Of a stretch of DNA of 40,159 nucleotides, positions 7,319 to 18,137 are shown piece by piece. Made by a program: the position numbers and the translations under genes. Position 1 is the stretch's first letter. Each line of letters starts with the position of its first letter. Where the stretch lies: assembly GCF_021739025.1 (NCBI RefSeq), contig NZ_JAKKOT010000010.1, positions 1-40,159 on the forward strand, written 5' to 3'. Under the pieces are notes generated by a model. The model did not search any database. It was not told the DNA's origin and was given only the letters and a program-made list of their open reading frames with translations. The DNA comes from Gordonia liuliyuniae. Lineage in GTDB: Bacteria > Actinomycetota > Actinomycetes > Mycobacteriales > Mycobacteriaceae.

Positions 7319-10191
7319 TCGCCGACCGCCTCCTCACGCAACGCGAGCAGGTCGAACAGCGCGTCGTCGTCCAGGTCCGACAGCCAGCTCTCGCCGGTCT
7401 TCACCGTCAACTGCGACAGTTCCCGTTTGGCCGTCACCATCTCGTCGATCCGTTCCTCGAGAGTGCCGACACAGACGAACTTGCGTACCTGCACGTTGCG
7501 GGTCTGACCGATCCGGTACGCGCGGTCGGTCGCCTGGTCTTCCACTGCCGGATTCCACCAGCGGTCGGCGTGGATGACGTGATTGGCCGCGACCAGATTC
7601 AGTCCGGTGCCGCCGGCCTTCAACGTGGCGATCAACACGGGCGGACCGTCGCCGTCCTGGAACCGTTCGACCATGGCGTCACGTTCGGCTCGCGAGCGCC
7701 CACCGTGCAGCACCGGCACGTCGACGCCGAGGATCGGCGACAGCCACTCGCTGAGCAGATCGGCGAACACCGCGAACTGGGTGAACACGAGCGCCTTGTC
7801 GCCTTCGGCGATCAGCGTGGTCAGGACGTCGATCAACAACTCGACCTTGCCCGAGCGGTGACGGCGTTTACGCATCAACGGTGACCCGTCGCCGAGGTAG
7901 TGGGCCGGATGGTTGCAGATCTGCTTGAGGCGGGTGAGGGCGGCGAGGACGCTGCGGCGTCGTTCGCCCACGGGATTGCGTTCGGCGAGCGCTTCGTGCA
8001 GTTCGTTGAGAACCGCCTGGTAGAGGCCCGCCTGCTCGGTCGACAGGTTGGTCCGCACGATGAGTTCGGACTTCTCCGGAAGGTCGGGAGCGACGTCCGG
8101 GTCGGTCTTGGTGCGACGCAGGATGAACGGACCGGTGAGCGTGTTGAGGCGACGCAGTGCATCCTGATCACGGTCGCGTTCGATGGGCTCGGCGAACCGT
8201 GAACGGAACTTCGACGCGGTCCCGAGCATGCCCGGATTCACGAGGTCGATCACTGCGCGGAGATCCTCCAGGCGATTCTCCACCGGCGTGCCGGTCAACG
8301 CGATCCGGAGTCGGGCAGGTATGGCACGCAACGCTTTCGCCGCCGCCGTGTTCACATTCTTCACGTGCTGCGCCTCGTCGACCACCAGTTCGGTCCACGG
8401 GAGAGTCGCGAGCTCGGCGCGGTCCCGGGCGAGCGTGGCGAATGTCGTCAGCACGACGTCGACGTCGCCGGTCCGGATCGCGTCGACGCGGCGGCCCGTC
8501 CCGTGGTGCACGACGACGCGCAACCCCGGCGCGAACGTCGTCAGCTCCCGATGCCAGTTGCCGATGACTGACATCGGGCACACCACGAGGGCGGGCGGCA
8601 GGGTGTCGTCGGCCGCCCGCATCGTCGTCAACAGTGCGATGACCTGCACGGTCTTTCCGAGCCCCATGTCGTCGGCGAGCACGGCGCCCGCGCCCATCGA
8701 TCCGAGCGTGTGCAGCCAGTCGAGTCCGCGCTGCTGATACGGGCGCAACGTCGCGTGCAGCGACGCAGGAGCGTCCACCGGTTCGGGAACGATCGCACCA
8801 CCCCGCGCGACGTCGTCGAGCCAGCCCAGACCGTGCACCGACGAGACCGGTACCGGCAGCTTGTCGACCGGATCCGCGACCAACTCCAACAACTGAGCCA
8901 TCGTCTGCTTGGCATCGGGATCGGCGACGGCGCGCTGCGCAGCGAGGAACGACGCCGCCCGATGCAGCGCAGCGCCTTCCGCGCGCAACCAGCGACCGCG
9001 GACCTTCACCAGGTTGCCGTGCTGTTGGGCGAGCTCGTCCAAGTCGGCCTGCGACAGCTCGGGCGAGTCCGGGGCGTCGCCGAGAGCCAGCCGCCACTCG
9101 AAGTCGGAGATCTCGTCGAGTCCGACGAAACCGGGTCGTGCCCCGCCATCGGGGACTGCTGTCGCCGCTCGTAGCGACAGGCTCGGGGACACCGAGGCGA
9201 TCGTGCGGGGGAGCAGGACGGTGATCCCGGCCTGCGAGATCGACTCGGCTCCGGAGGTGAACAGATCGTCGACGGCCCCGGTGTCGAGGAGGAAGTCGAG
9301 CGAATGCGGGTCGGTGTCGGCGACGGCGAGCACGCCGAACGCGCGGACCGCGATCGCGAGGTCGCCGGTGATCGCCTCGAGTTCGTGCGGGTCGATCCGG
9401 TGCGGTGCGACGGGCACGACGTCGCCGGTCGCGGTGTGGCGGCACACTTCGAGGCGCCACCGCGTCTGAGTGAACGGCACGGGCTCGTCTGGCGGCTCGT
9501 GCAAGCGCAGCACCAGTGACGCCGCTTCCGGACCGACGGTCGCGAGCCAGTCGGTCCACGCGCTGCGTGCGCCGGGCAGGTCGGGGACCGGCGACGGGGC
9601 CGGCTCGGCGAGTCCGGCGATCAACGGAACCTGGGAGCCGACGCGGTCGCCGATCCGGCGCCGGACCTCGTGGTCGAGGAGTTCGTTCGCGAAGTCGGTG
9701 ATCGCCGCCGATCCGCCGTTGTCGGCGATCGCGGGGGGCGCGCTGCCGTGCGCGACCTGCATCCAGGCGCGCCACGCGCTCGTCGGCATCGGCAGCCACC
9801 GCACCTCGGTGATGCCGGCGACCTCGACGGTGCCGGGGGCGACCGCGCCGGCGTCGATCGCCGCGCGCACACCGGCGAGGAGATAGCGGTAGAACGCGAC
9901 GTCGCCACCCGGACGCGCATGGTCGAAGCGGTCGAACAGTTGCACGGCGGTCGGTACGCCGACCGCCGTGGCGTGCACGAATTCGCGCGACCCGCCCCGC
10001 GTCCGGAGTTCGACGGGGTGACGGAGCCTGCGCCCACCGATCAGATCCGCCAGCGTCGACGGCACGTCGGCCACCTCGTCGAGGAGTGTGCCGGCGTCAG
10101 CGGAGGCAGCTGCTGGCCACACTGCGAGACCGAGGCCGGGACGCCAGAGGACACGGACGGGTGGAGCCTTCACAGACACCGTTGCCTTCAC
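7315..10191 (-). CDS. SNF2-family DNA translocase (HepA/HelZ-like)
   Basis: 958 residues, similar in length to M. tuberculosis HelZ. The N-terminal half (about 1-450) is a SNF2-associated region. The ATPase core begins at LRPYQQRGLDWLHTL: Walker A ADDMGLGKT near residue 505, DEAQH in motif II near 602, motif III ALTGTPVEN, and C-terminal motif VI DRAYRIGQTRNVQV. This is the two-RecA-domain layout of SNF2/RapA proteins, which move along duplex DNA and remodel bound proteins rather than unwind it. Several GTG codons compete as starts; 10191 is the longest. The stop overlaps the SWIM gene, and the fecB-like gene lies 35 bases upstream on the same strand, so read-through is possible. Confidence 0.9.
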   Translation of the reverse strand: MKATVSVKAPPVRVLWRPGLGLAVWPAAASADAGTLLDEVADVPSTLADLIGGRRLRHPVELRTRGGSREFVHATAVGVPTAVQLFDRFDHARPGGDVAFYRYLLAGVRAAIDAGAVAPGTVEVAGITEVRWLPMPTSAWRAWMQVAHGSAPPAIADNGGSAAITDFANELLDHEVRRRIGDRVGSQVPLIAGLAEPAPSPVPDLPGARSAWTDWLATVGPEAASLVLRLHEPPDEPVPFTQTRWRLEVCRHTATGDVVPVAPHRIDPHELEAITGDLAIAVRAFGVLAVADTDPHSLDFLLDTGAVDDLFTSGAESISQAGITVLLPRTIASVSPSLSLRAATAVPDGGARPGFVGLDEISDFEWRLALGDAPDSPELSQADLDELAQQHGNLVKVRGRWLRAEGAALHRAASFLAAQRAVADPDAKQTMAQLLELVADPVDKLPVPVSSVHGLGWLDDVARGGAIVPEPVDAPASLHATLRPYQQRGLDWLHTLGSMGAGAVLADDMGLGKTVQVIALLTTMRAADDTLPPALVVCPMSVIGNWHRELTTFAPGLRVVVHHGTGRRVDAIRTGDVDVVLTTFATLARDRAELATLPWTELVVDEAQHVKNVNTAAAKALRAIPARLRIALTGTPVENRLEDLRAVIDLVNPGMLGTASKFRSRFAEPIERDRDQDALRRLNTLTGPFILRRTKTDPDVAPDLPEKSELIVRTNLSTEQAGLYQAVLNELHEALAERNPVGERRRSVLAALTRLKQICNHPAHYLGDGSPLMRKRRHRSGKVELLIDVLTTLIAEGDKALVFTQFAVFADLLSEWLSPILGVDVPVLHGGRSRAERDAMVERFQDGDGPPVLIATLKAGGTGLNLVAANHVIHADRWWNPAVEDQATDRAYRIGQTRNVQVRKFVCVGTLEERIDEMVTAKRELSQLTVKTGESWLSDLDDDALFDLLALREEAVGE

Positions 10192-10226
10192 AGAATCGTT
10201 CTACGCCGACCTACCGACAATCTCGG

Positions 10227-11267
10227 CTAGCCGCTCGCCGAGCTGCTGTTCAACGACTGCTTGAGATCGTTGAGGACGAGCCATCCCGCGGCGACGCCGG
10301 GCCGCCCATACCAGACCTCGTCGTTCACCGACAGCACCCGTTTCCACGTGGGGGCGCCGAGATTGAGCCACTCGTCCGACATCAGGACGTCGTGGCCGCG
10401 GTCACGGCCGCCGTCGCCCGCATAGCTGACGTAGATGAGGTCGGCGTCGGCGTCGGTCATGTTGTCGTCGGTCATCGGCACCGCGGCGGGAGTGCGCTGC
10501 GGCGCGGGCCGGTCGACGCCGACCAGCGCCATGATCTGCGCGCCGAACGGGGACGTGCCCTCGATGAGCGACTCGTCCGGAGTGAAGCGCACGAGAGACA
10601 CCTGACTATGACTGGCGTCCATCACCCGGCCCACACGGGCGGCCTCGGCGATGAACTCGTCGACACGCTGCGTACCGGCCGCCGACCGGTTGGTCGCCTC
10701 CGCGACGGCCATCAGCGACGCCTTCGCGTCACCGGCCGGGTCGACGACGGCGGTCCGCGCCGTGCCGAGCGCACCTGTCGCAGTCAACGCATCGAGTCGC
10801 TGCGCGGTGCCGGGCGTCGACAGCACCAGGTCGGGCGCCGCTTCGCGGATCGCCGCCGCATCTGGCGTGTCGCCGACGGCGGGGACCGCGGCCAACTGCG
10901 GACCCAGGTACTCCGGCACCGAACCCGGCGCCGCCGTGATCGCCCGGACCTGCGGGCCGAGGCCGAGTGCGCACAACCCGTCCAACAGTGCGGGGTCGGT
11001 GACGACGATCCGCTTCGCGTCGGTGCGCCCCGGGTCGACCGCCGTCGGCGCCAGGCACGTTCGCGAGTAGTCACGACCAGCACCGACGATGTTGACCTCG
11101 GCGAAACGAGTGGTCGTCGTGGAGATCACCGATCCGTCGGGGGTCCGCAGCACGCCGTCGTCGCTGCCGCACGCGGACAGTCCGACGGCGAGCGTCGCGG
11201 TGCACGCCAGCGCGGCGGCGGTGGAGCTCATACGGCCGCGGGCGAGGCGTCGGGGGAATTGATGCAC
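10227..11267 (-). CDS. fecB: Iron-siderophore ABC transporter substrate-binding lipoprotein (FecB-like)
   Basis: 346 residues. The N-terminus has arginines (RRLARGR), a hydrophobic core and a lipobox ending LSAC, so it is exported and lipid-anchored. The body is a class III periplasmic-binding fold (peripla_BP_2): segments such as APDLVLSTPGTAQRLDAL and the C-terminal EVWYGRPGVAAGWLVLNDL are typical. It would bind a ferric siderophore or haem-like ligand outside the membrane. It matches the position of Rv3044 (fecB) beside ctaD. No permease or ATPase gene is adjacent, so it must share a transporter encoded elsewhere. The gene diverges from ctaD across 212 bases; no obvious iron box was identified there. 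Confidence 0.85.
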   Translation of the reverse strand: MHQFPRRLARGRMSSTAAALACTATLAVGLSACGSDDGVLRTPDGSVISTTTTRFAEVNIVGAGRDYSRTCLAPTAVDPGRTDAKRIVVTDPALLDGLCALGLGPQVRAITAAPGSVPEYLGPQLAAVPAVGDTPDAAAIREAAPDLVLSTPGTAQRLDALTATGALGTARTAVVDPAGDAKASLMAVAEATNRSAAGTQRVDEFIAEAARVGRVMDASHSQVSLVRFTPDESLIEGTSPFGAQIMALVGVDRPAPQRTPAAVPMTDDNMTDADADLIYVSYAGDGGRDRGHDVLMSDEWLNLGAPTWKRVLSVNDEVWYGRPGVAAGWLVLNDLKQSLNSSSASG

Positions 11268-11479
11268 GCGCCCACGCTAGCACCGGTGCGCGGCACGGTG
11301 ATCTGGCCGCGAACACGTAATACGACAGTTCGTAGGACCCACTCGGAATTGCACCCGGCTCTGGTCTACGATCAGTGATGCAGCGCGCTGTCTTCGGTCG
11401 GCGCCACAGCAGTAGACGGACGAAGGTCCAGTGCCGACGACCGGGAGACCGACGCGACGGTGCTCACGAGGAGGATTCA
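11268..11479. promoter_or_regulatory. Divergent promoter region between fecB-like gene and ctaD
   Basis: 212 bases serving both genes. TACGAT at 11367-11372 could be a -10 for ctaD, leaving a leader of about 100 bases; the -35 is not clear. A strong Shine-Dalgarno run GAGGAGGA precedes the ctaD GTG. No riboswitch-like structure was recognised. Confidence 0.35.
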
Positions 11480-13192
11480 GTGACCGCGGTAGATCAGCCG
11501 ACGACCCGGGTGGAGGCCGAGCGCCCCTATCCGGAGCGTTACCAGCCCAAGGGCTCTTTCTTCTACAAACTCATCACGACTACCGATCACAAGCTGATCG
11601 GACAGATGTATATCGTCACCTGTTTCGCCTTCTTCCTCGTCGGCGGTCTGATGGCGCTTCTGATGCGTGGCGAGCTCGCCCATCCGGGACTTCAGTTCCT
11701 GTCGAATGAGCAGTTCAACCAGCTGTTCACGATGCACGGCACCGTGATGCTGCTGATGTACGCGACGCCGATCGTCATCGGCTTCGCCAACTTCGTTCTC
11801 CCGCTTCAGATCGGTTCCCCCGACGTCGCGTTCCCGCGCCTGAACTCGCTCGGCTACTGGCTGTTCCTGTTCGGCAACCTGACTGCGCTCGGCGGGTTCC
11901 TCACCCCGGGTGGTGCGGCCGACTTCGGTTGGACGGCGTACACGCCGCTCACCGACATGGTGCACTCGCCGGGTCTCGGCGCCGACCTGTGGATCATGGG
12001 TCTGGGTGTGGCCGGTCTGGGCACCATCCTGGGCGCGGTCAACATGATCACCACCGTCGTGTGCTTGCGTGCACCGGGCATGACCATGTTCCGCATGCCG
12101 ATCTTCACCTGGAACATCCTCGTCACGAGTGTCCTGATCCTGCTGATCTTCCCGCTGCTGACCGCCGCCCTGATGGGCCTGGAAGTGGATCGCCAGTTCG
12201 GCGCTCACCTGTACGACCCCGCCAACGGCGGCGTCATCCTGTGGCAGCACCTGTTCTGGTTCTTCGGTCACCCCGAGGTCTACGTGATCGCGCTCCCGTT
12301 CTTCGGCATCGTGTCCGAGGTGTTCCCGGTCTTCGCGCGTAAGCCGCTCTTCGGCTATTCGGGTCTGGTGTACGCGACCCTCGCGATCGCCGCGCTGTCG
12401 GTGGCCGTCTGGGCGCACCACATGTACGTGACCGGCTCGGTTCTGCTCCCGTTCTTCTCGTTCATGACGTTCCTCATCGCGATCCCGACCGGTGTGAAGT
12501 TCTTCAACTGGATCGGCACGATGTGGAAGGGTCGAATAACGTTCGAGACCCCGATGCTGTTCTCGATCGGCTTCATCGTCACGTTCCTCTTCGGTGGCCT
12601 GACGGGCGTTCTGCTCGCCGCCCCGCCGATCGACTTCCACGTCTCGGACACGTACTTCGTCGTCGCGCACTTCCACTACGTGCTGTTCGGCACCATCGTG
12701 TTCGCCACCTATGCGGGCATCTACTTCTGGTTCCCGAAGATGACCGGGCGCCTGCTCGACGAGACGCTCGGCAAGTGGCACTTCTGGCTGACGTTCATCG
12801 GCTTCCACCTCACCTTCCTGGTGCAGCACTGGCTGGGCAACGAGGGTATGCCGCGTCGTTACGCCGACTATCTGCCGTCGGACGGTTTCACCACGCTGAA
12901 CCTGGTGTCGACGATCGGCGCCCTGGTCCTGGGCATCTCGACGCTGCCGTTCCTGTGGAACGTCTTCAAGAGTTACCGCTACGGCGAGGTCGTCACGGTC
13001 GACGATCCGTGGGGCTTCGGCAACTCGCTCGAGTGGGCCACCAGCTGCCCGCCGCCGCGCCACAACTTCACCGAGCTGCCGCGGATCCGTTCCGAGCGCC
13101 CCGCGTTCGAGCTGCACTACCCGCACATGGTGGAGCGCATGCGCGACGAGGCCCATGTCGGCTGGGGCAGCGAGAAGCACCAGACGCACTGA
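11480..13192 (+). CDS. ctaD: Cytochrome c oxidase subunit I (aa3 type)
   Basis: 570 residues from GTG 11480, chosen for the GAGGAGGA ribosome site 5 bases upstream and the start [20 protein letters not shown]; the longer frame from 11375 has no such site. Twelve membrane helices are expected. Haem a and a3 ligands and the CuB site are visible: [12 protein letters not shown] (low-spin haem His), [11 protein letters not shown] (CuB His and cross-linked Tyr), WAHHMYVTG (two CuB His) and [10 protein letters not shown] (haem a3 and a His). It is the terminal oxidase of the actinobacterial bcc-aa3 supercomplex in the cytoplasmic membrane. The other subunits are encoded elsewhere, as in mycobacteria. 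A terminator follows. Confidence 0.97.
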   Translation: MTAVDQPTTRVEAERPYPERYQPKGSFFYKLITTTDHKLIGQMYIVTCFAFFLVGGLMALLMRGELAHPGLQFLSNEQFNQLFTMHGTVMLLMYATPIVIGFANFVLPLQIGSPDVAFPRLNSLGYWLFLFGNLTALGGFLTPGGAADFGWTAYTPLTDMVHSPGLGADLWIMGLGVAGLGTILGAVNMITTVVCLRAPGMTMFRMPIFTWNILVTSVLILLIFPLLTAALMGLEVDRQFGAHLYDPANGGVILWQHLFWFFGHPEVYVIALPFFGIVSEVFPVFARKPLFGYSGLVYATLAIAALSVAVWAHHMYVTGSVLLPFFSFMTFLIAIPTGVKFFNWIGTMWKGRITFETPMLFSIGFIVTFLFGGLTGVLLAAPPIDFHVSDTYFVVAHFHYVLFGTIVFATYAGIYFWFPKMTGRLLDETLGKWHFWLTFIGFHLTFLVQHWLGNEGMPRRYADYLPSDGFTTLNLVSTIGALVLGISTLPFLWNVFKSYRYGEVVTVDDPWGFGNSLEWATSCPPPRHNFTELPRIRSERPAFELHYPHMVERMRDEAHVGWGSEKHQTH

Positions 13193-14545
<1,353 letters not shown>

Positions 14546-14549
14546 GACG

Positions 14550-15302
14550 GTGTTCTCCGACTCGTACACGCGACTCGTCGGATATGTCGGCGGCGGCGAG
14601 GATCCCGCCGACCCGGCGGACGTCCTCGCGATGCAGATGGTGCTGCAGATCGAGAAGGCGGACCCGCCGAACAAGCACGGACTGCTGGTCGCGGCCGCCC
14701 GCGCCGCGGTGCTCGTGTGTCTGGATGAGCGCGGCGAGCACGGCGGGCCGTGGGCTGCGGGACTCGACGCGTGGTGCGATGCGCGGATCCGCAAGATCGC
14801 GCGACGGGCGCGCGGAAAGCAGTGGCGCGACGTGCAGAACCTGTGGGGCGTGACGGCCGAGCACGACGGCTGCCGTGCCCGCGCGTTCGTGCCGGGACGG
14901 GTCGGCGACGTCGACCAGCGGATCCGGAAGCTTCAGATCGGCGGCACCGACGTCGACGGTGCGCTGCCCGGTGGCGAGGAGCAGGCCGGTGACGTGGACG
15001 GTCTGTGTCTGTGGCTCAACCCCGGACTGGAGATGTCCGTCGGCAAGTCGGCCGCTCAGGTCGGGCACGCATCCATGCTCGGCGTCGAACTGTTCACTCT
15101 CGGTCAGGCGCAGGTCTGGTACGGCGCGGGATGCCCGCTGGACGTTCGACAGGCCGACGCCGCGCGCTGGGCGACGTTGCGCGACGCCGTGGCCGCCGGC
15201 ACCGCGTCCGCCGTACGTGACGCCGGTTTCACCGAGGTCGCTCCCGGTTCGATGACGGTGATCGCCGAGCGCGCGTCTACGGCGTCGGTGCGAGGTGTTT
15301 GA
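14550..15302 (+). CDS. Pth2-type peptidyl-tRNA hydrolase-like protein with a long N-terminal extension
   Basis: 250 residues from GTG 14550. The C-terminal 110 residues match archaeal/eukaryotic-type peptidyl-tRNA hydrolase 2: [19 protein letters not shown] corresponds to the MxxGKxAAQxxHA signature, and [20 protein letters not shown] to the RDAGxTxxxPGSxTV block. Pth2 releases peptides from stalled peptidyl-tRNA. The first 130 residues ([20 protein letters not shown] onward, then [20 protein letters not shown]) are not part of Pth2 and are rich in basic helices that could contact RNA; their role is unknown. It starts 4 bases after serB. Its last 26 bases overlap the end of the convergent flavin oxidoreductase gene. 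Confidence 0.75.
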   Translation: MFSDSYTRLVGYVGGGEDPADPADVLAMQMVLQIEKADPPNKHGLLVAAARAAVLVCLDERGEHGGPWAAGLDAWCDARIRKIARRARGKQWRDVQNLWGVTAEHDGCRARAFVPGRVGDVDQRIRKLQIGGTDVDGALPGGEEQAGDVDGLCLWLNPGLEMSVGKSAAQVGHASMLGVELFTLGQAQVWYGAGCPLDVRQADAARWATLRDAVAAGTASAVRDAGFTEVAPGSMTVIAERASTASVRGV

Positions 15303-16314
15303 CGGTGCCGAGCGAGACGTCGCGGTCGCCCGCGAGCGGGGCGAGGATCAGTTCGTCGGCGCGGGCGTGGCGCGCGAACGACGCTAACTGGTCGCGGACC
15401 TGCGCGGGTGTGCCGACAGCGGCGTAGCGCAGCATCTCGTTGACGTGCCCGCCCTGCGGGCTGTCGAGCAGCATCTCGGCTTCGGCGTCCGTCAGATTCC
15501 GGCCCCGGTTGAACAGATGCTTGATCCGGCCCACCTTGGCTTTGTGGAACTCGTCGGCGGCGCGACCGGCGTCGTCGTCGGCGATCACTGCGGCGGCGGC
15601 CATCACATATGGCTCGGTCTCGCCTCCGTCGGGCAGCGCGGCCGGCCGGAAGTCGCGCAGGTAGGTGTCGACGGCCTGTTCCAGAGCCTGCGGTGCGAAG
15701 TGGGACGCGAACGCGTACGGGAGCCCGACGGCGGCCGCCAACTGGGCGCCGAACAGCGACGAGCCGAGGATGTACAGCGGGACGTCGGTGCCGCGTCCGG
15801 GGACCGCCTGGACTCCGTCGACGCCGACACCCGAGAAGTAGCGGAGCAGTTCGACGACGTCGCGGGGGAACTGCTCGGACGCGGCGTGCGTGCGGCGCAA
15901 CGCGTGAAGCACGGCCTGATCGCCGCCGGGGGCGCGGCCGAGGCCGAGGTCGATGCGGCCGGGGTGCAGTTCGGCGAGGGTTCCGTACTGTTCGGCGATC
16001 GCGAGTGGGGAGTGGTTGGGCAGCATGACGCCGCCTGCGCCGAGGCGGATGCGAGAGGTGTGCGCGGCGATGTGCGCGATCAACACGGCGGGAGCCGACG
16101 ACGCGATGGTCGCCATGTTGTGGTGTTCGGCGTACCAGATGCGCTCGTATCCGTGGCTGTCGGCGTACGTCGCGAGCTCGGTCGAGTGTCGCAGCGCGTG
16201 CGCCACCGGCTCGCCGGGCTCGACCTGGGCTAGGTCGAGGAGCGAGAGGGGGATGGCTGCCAGAGCGGACGCGGAGAGAGGGGACGCGGAGAGAGGGGAG
16301 GAAGAGTCGGTCAC
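15277..16314 (-). CDS. LLM-class flavin-dependent oxidoreductase (luciferase-like)
   Basis: 345 residues from GTG 16314. The TIM-barrel luciferase-like core starts at [16 protein letters not shown] and contains [37 protein letters not shown] and [14 protein letters not shown], the standard sequence of FMN- or F420-using oxidoreductases of the CE1758/YhbW group. The substrate is unknown. The first 15 codons contain a 16-bp direct repeat (encoding LSAS twice) that lengthens a low-complexity N-terminus, so the exact start is uncertain; an upstream GTG near 16373 is also in frame. It is divergent from the ABC ATPase gene (about 80 bases) and overlaps the Pth2-like gene tail to tail. Confidence 0.85.
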   Translation of the reverse strand: MTDSSSPLSASPLSASALAAIPLSLLDLAQVEPGEPVAHALRHSTELATYADSHGYERIWYAEHHNMATIASSAPAVLIAHIAAHTSRIRLGAGGVMLPNHSPLAIAEQYGTLAELHPGRIDLGLGRAPGGDQAVLHALRRTHAASEQFPRDVVELLRYFSGVGVDGVQAVPGRGTDVPLYILGSSLFGAQLAAAVGLPYAFASHFAPQALEQAVDTYLRDFRPAALPDGGETEPYVMAAAAVIADDDAGRAADEFHKAKVGRIKHLFNRGRNLTDAEAEMLLDSPQGGHVNEMLRYAAVGTPAQVRDQLASFARHARADELILAPLAGDRDVSLGTVKHLAPTP

Positions 16315-16395
16315 GTCTTCGTGCAGCGACGTATCTCGTCCGTTTATTCCCCGATCGGCTATCTCCGTCACGGGTGCGGCGGTCCATCCGGCACC

Positions 16396-17235
16396 ATGGA
16401 GGGCGTGACCGAACGCATCGCTGATCCTGATCTCCTCATCGAATTCCACGACGTCTCGCTGGTGCGTGGCGGCACGACGCTGGTCGGCCCCGTGGACTGG
16501 CGGGTGGAACTCGATGAGCGGTGGGTGATCATCGGGCCGAACGGCGCGGGGAAGACGTCGCTCCTGCGAATGGCTGCGGCGCTCGACCACCCGACGCGCG
16601 GTGAGGCGTTCGTGGTCGGTGAACGACTCGGGCGCACCGACGTCCGCGAACTGTCGACCCGCATCGGGCTGGTCAGTTCGGCGTTGGCAGGGCGTGTCCC
16701 CGCCGACGAGAAGGTCGCCGACCTCGTGATCTCGGCGGGCTACGCGGTCCTCGGCCGGTGGCGCGAGGAGTACGACCCGTCCGATCGCGCGCAGGCGACG
16801 AACACTCTCGAGTCGATGGGCGCCGAACACCTCGCCGACCGCACGTTCGGCACGCTCAGCGAGGGGGAGCGCAAGCGGGTGTTGATCGCTCGCGGTCTGA
16901 TGACCGATCCGGAGCTGCTGCTGCTCGACGAGCCGGCAGCGGGACTCGACCTCGGCGGCCGCGAAGAGCTCGTCGATCGGCTTGGTGCGCTCGCCGCCGA
17001 CCCGGATTCGCCCGCGATGGTGTTGATCACCCACCACGTCGAAGAGATTCCGCCCGGCTTCACCAACGTGCTCATGCTGTCCGAGGGCGGCGTCGTCGCG
17101 CAGGGCGCGATCGACGACACGTTGACTGCCGAGAACCTGTCCGAGACGTTCCGGCAGAACATCGTTCTCAGTTACGACGATGGGCGCTACTTCGCGCGCC
17201 GTGCTCGGCGGGCCGGAGGGCACCGGCGCGCCTGA
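16396..17235 (+). CDS. Stand-alone ABC transporter ATP-binding protein
   Basis: 279 residues from ATG 16396 (GTG 16405 is an alternative). All ATPase motifs are present: Walker [12 protein letters not shown] from residue 47, signature [15 protein letters not shown] near 154, Walker [13 protein letters not shown] near 174, and the switch histidine LITHHVEE. The C-terminal tail has a lone basic cluster ([11 protein letters not shown]). No permease gene is adjacent. The position matches Rv3041c beside serB. The ModF/iron-type sequence ([19 protein letters not shown] spacing, [10 protein letters not shown]) is common to this actinobacterial orphan ATPase. The transported substrate, if any, is not predictable. 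Confidence 0.88.
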   Translation: MEGVTERIADPDLLIEFHDVSLVRGGTTLVGPVDWRVELDERWVIIGPNGAGKTSLLRMAAALDHPTRGEAFVVGERLGRTDVRELSTRIGLVSSALAGRVPADEKVADLVISAGYAVLGRWREEYDPSDRAQATNTLESMGAEHLADRTFGTLSEGERKRVLIARGLMTDPELLLLDEPAAGLDLGGREELVDRLGALAADPDSPAMVLITHHVEEIPPGFTNVLMLSEGGVVAQGAIDDTLTAENLSETFRQNIVLSYDDGRYFARRARRAGGHRRA

Positions 17236-17290
17236 CCTCACGCGTCGGTTAGTGTCGATTAACTTCCGGTGGCGAGTTGAGGAGAGTCAC

Positions 17291-18100
17291 GTGTCTGAAT
17301 CCGGCGAGGTCCCTGTGCGGGACGCGTCCACTGTCGTCCTCGTCCGTGACGGGCAGGACGGCATCGAGGTCTTCCTACAGCGCCGGGTCAAGCAGATGGC
17401 GTTCGCCGGCGGCATGACGGTCTTCCCCGGCGGCGGGGTGGACTCCAGGGACTGCGACGCCGTGGTCCAGTGGGCTGGTCCGGACGTCGCGTTCTGGGCT
17501 GACGTGTTCTCGACCGACGAATCCTCAGCGCGCGCCCTCGTGTGCGCTGCGGTCCGTGAGACGTTCGAGGAGTGCGGCGTGCTGTTGGCCGGCACCGCGG
17601 ATGCGGTGCACGACGATCCGGCGTCGTTGTTCGGCGAACGAGCGCGGCTGGAGGCCAAGGAGATCTCGCTCAGCGAGTTCCTCGACGCGCAGGGCCTCGT
17701 CCTGCGCGCCGACCTGCTGCGACCGCTGGCGCACTGGATCACCCCCAAGAACGAGACCCGTCGCTACGACACCCGCTTCTTCCTCGCTGCGATGCCCGAC
17801 GCGCAGGAGGCCGACGGCGAGACCAGCGAGGCCGCTGAGACGAAGTGGATGACCGCGGCCGCGGCCATCGCCGACTGGGACGCGGGCACGCACTTCCTGC
17901 TGCCGCCCACCTGGACGCAGCTGCGGTCGATCGCCGCATTCGACACCGTCGACGATCTGCTCGTCGCCCCGCGCGACATCGCGCCGATCGAACCGAAGAT
18001 CAGCGACGGTTCGGGCGTCGCGGGCCTGCGGTTCGCCGACTCGGACAGTTACCTCGCCGCACTCGCCGATGGACGGGTGGAGAAGAACTTCTCGAACTAG
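17291..18100 (+). CDS. Nudix hydrolase
   Basis: 269 residues from GTG 17291, 8 bases after GAGGAGAG. The Nudix helix AAVRETFEECGV (RExxEExG) is visible near residue 85. The conserved glycine run FPGGGVDSRD is about 35 residues upstream, so the motif carries an insert as in NUDT7/NUDT19-like coenzyme A or nucleoside-diphosphate hydrolases. It would cleave an X-linked nucleoside diphosphate with Mg2+; the exact substrate is unknown. The position matches Rv3040c. A C-terminal helical region (TWTQLRSIAAFDTVDDLL) is typical of the same group. It is convergent with the LigD-type polymerase gene, 37 bases apart. Confidence 0.88.
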   Translation: MSESGEVPVRDASTVVLVRDGQDGIEVFLQRRVKQMAFAGGMTVFPGGGVDSRDCDAVVQWAGPDVAFWADVFSTDESSARALVCAAVRETFEECGVLLAGTADAVHDDPASLFGERARLEAKEISLSEFLDAQGLVLRADLLRPLAHWITPKNETRRYDTRFFLAAMPDAQEADGETSEAAETKWMTAAAAIADWDAGTHFLLPPTWTQLRSIAAFDTVDDLLVAPRDIAPIEPKISDGSGVAGLRFADSDSYLAALADGRVEKNFSN

Positions 18101-18137
18101 GCGTCCCGAATGCTGCCAACCGCCCTGGACATACCGT

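Noticed and set aside
11349..11372. TTGCAC plus TACGAT as a complete ctaD promoter
   Set aside because: The spacer is only 12 bases, too short for a standard sigma-70-type promoter; only the -10 was kept as a possibility.
16315..17241. Minus-strand extension of the flavin oxidoreductase gene across the ABC ATPase
   Set aside because: The frame is open but the residues upstream of 16314 are not oxidoreductase-like and lie opposite clear ABC ATPase motifs.
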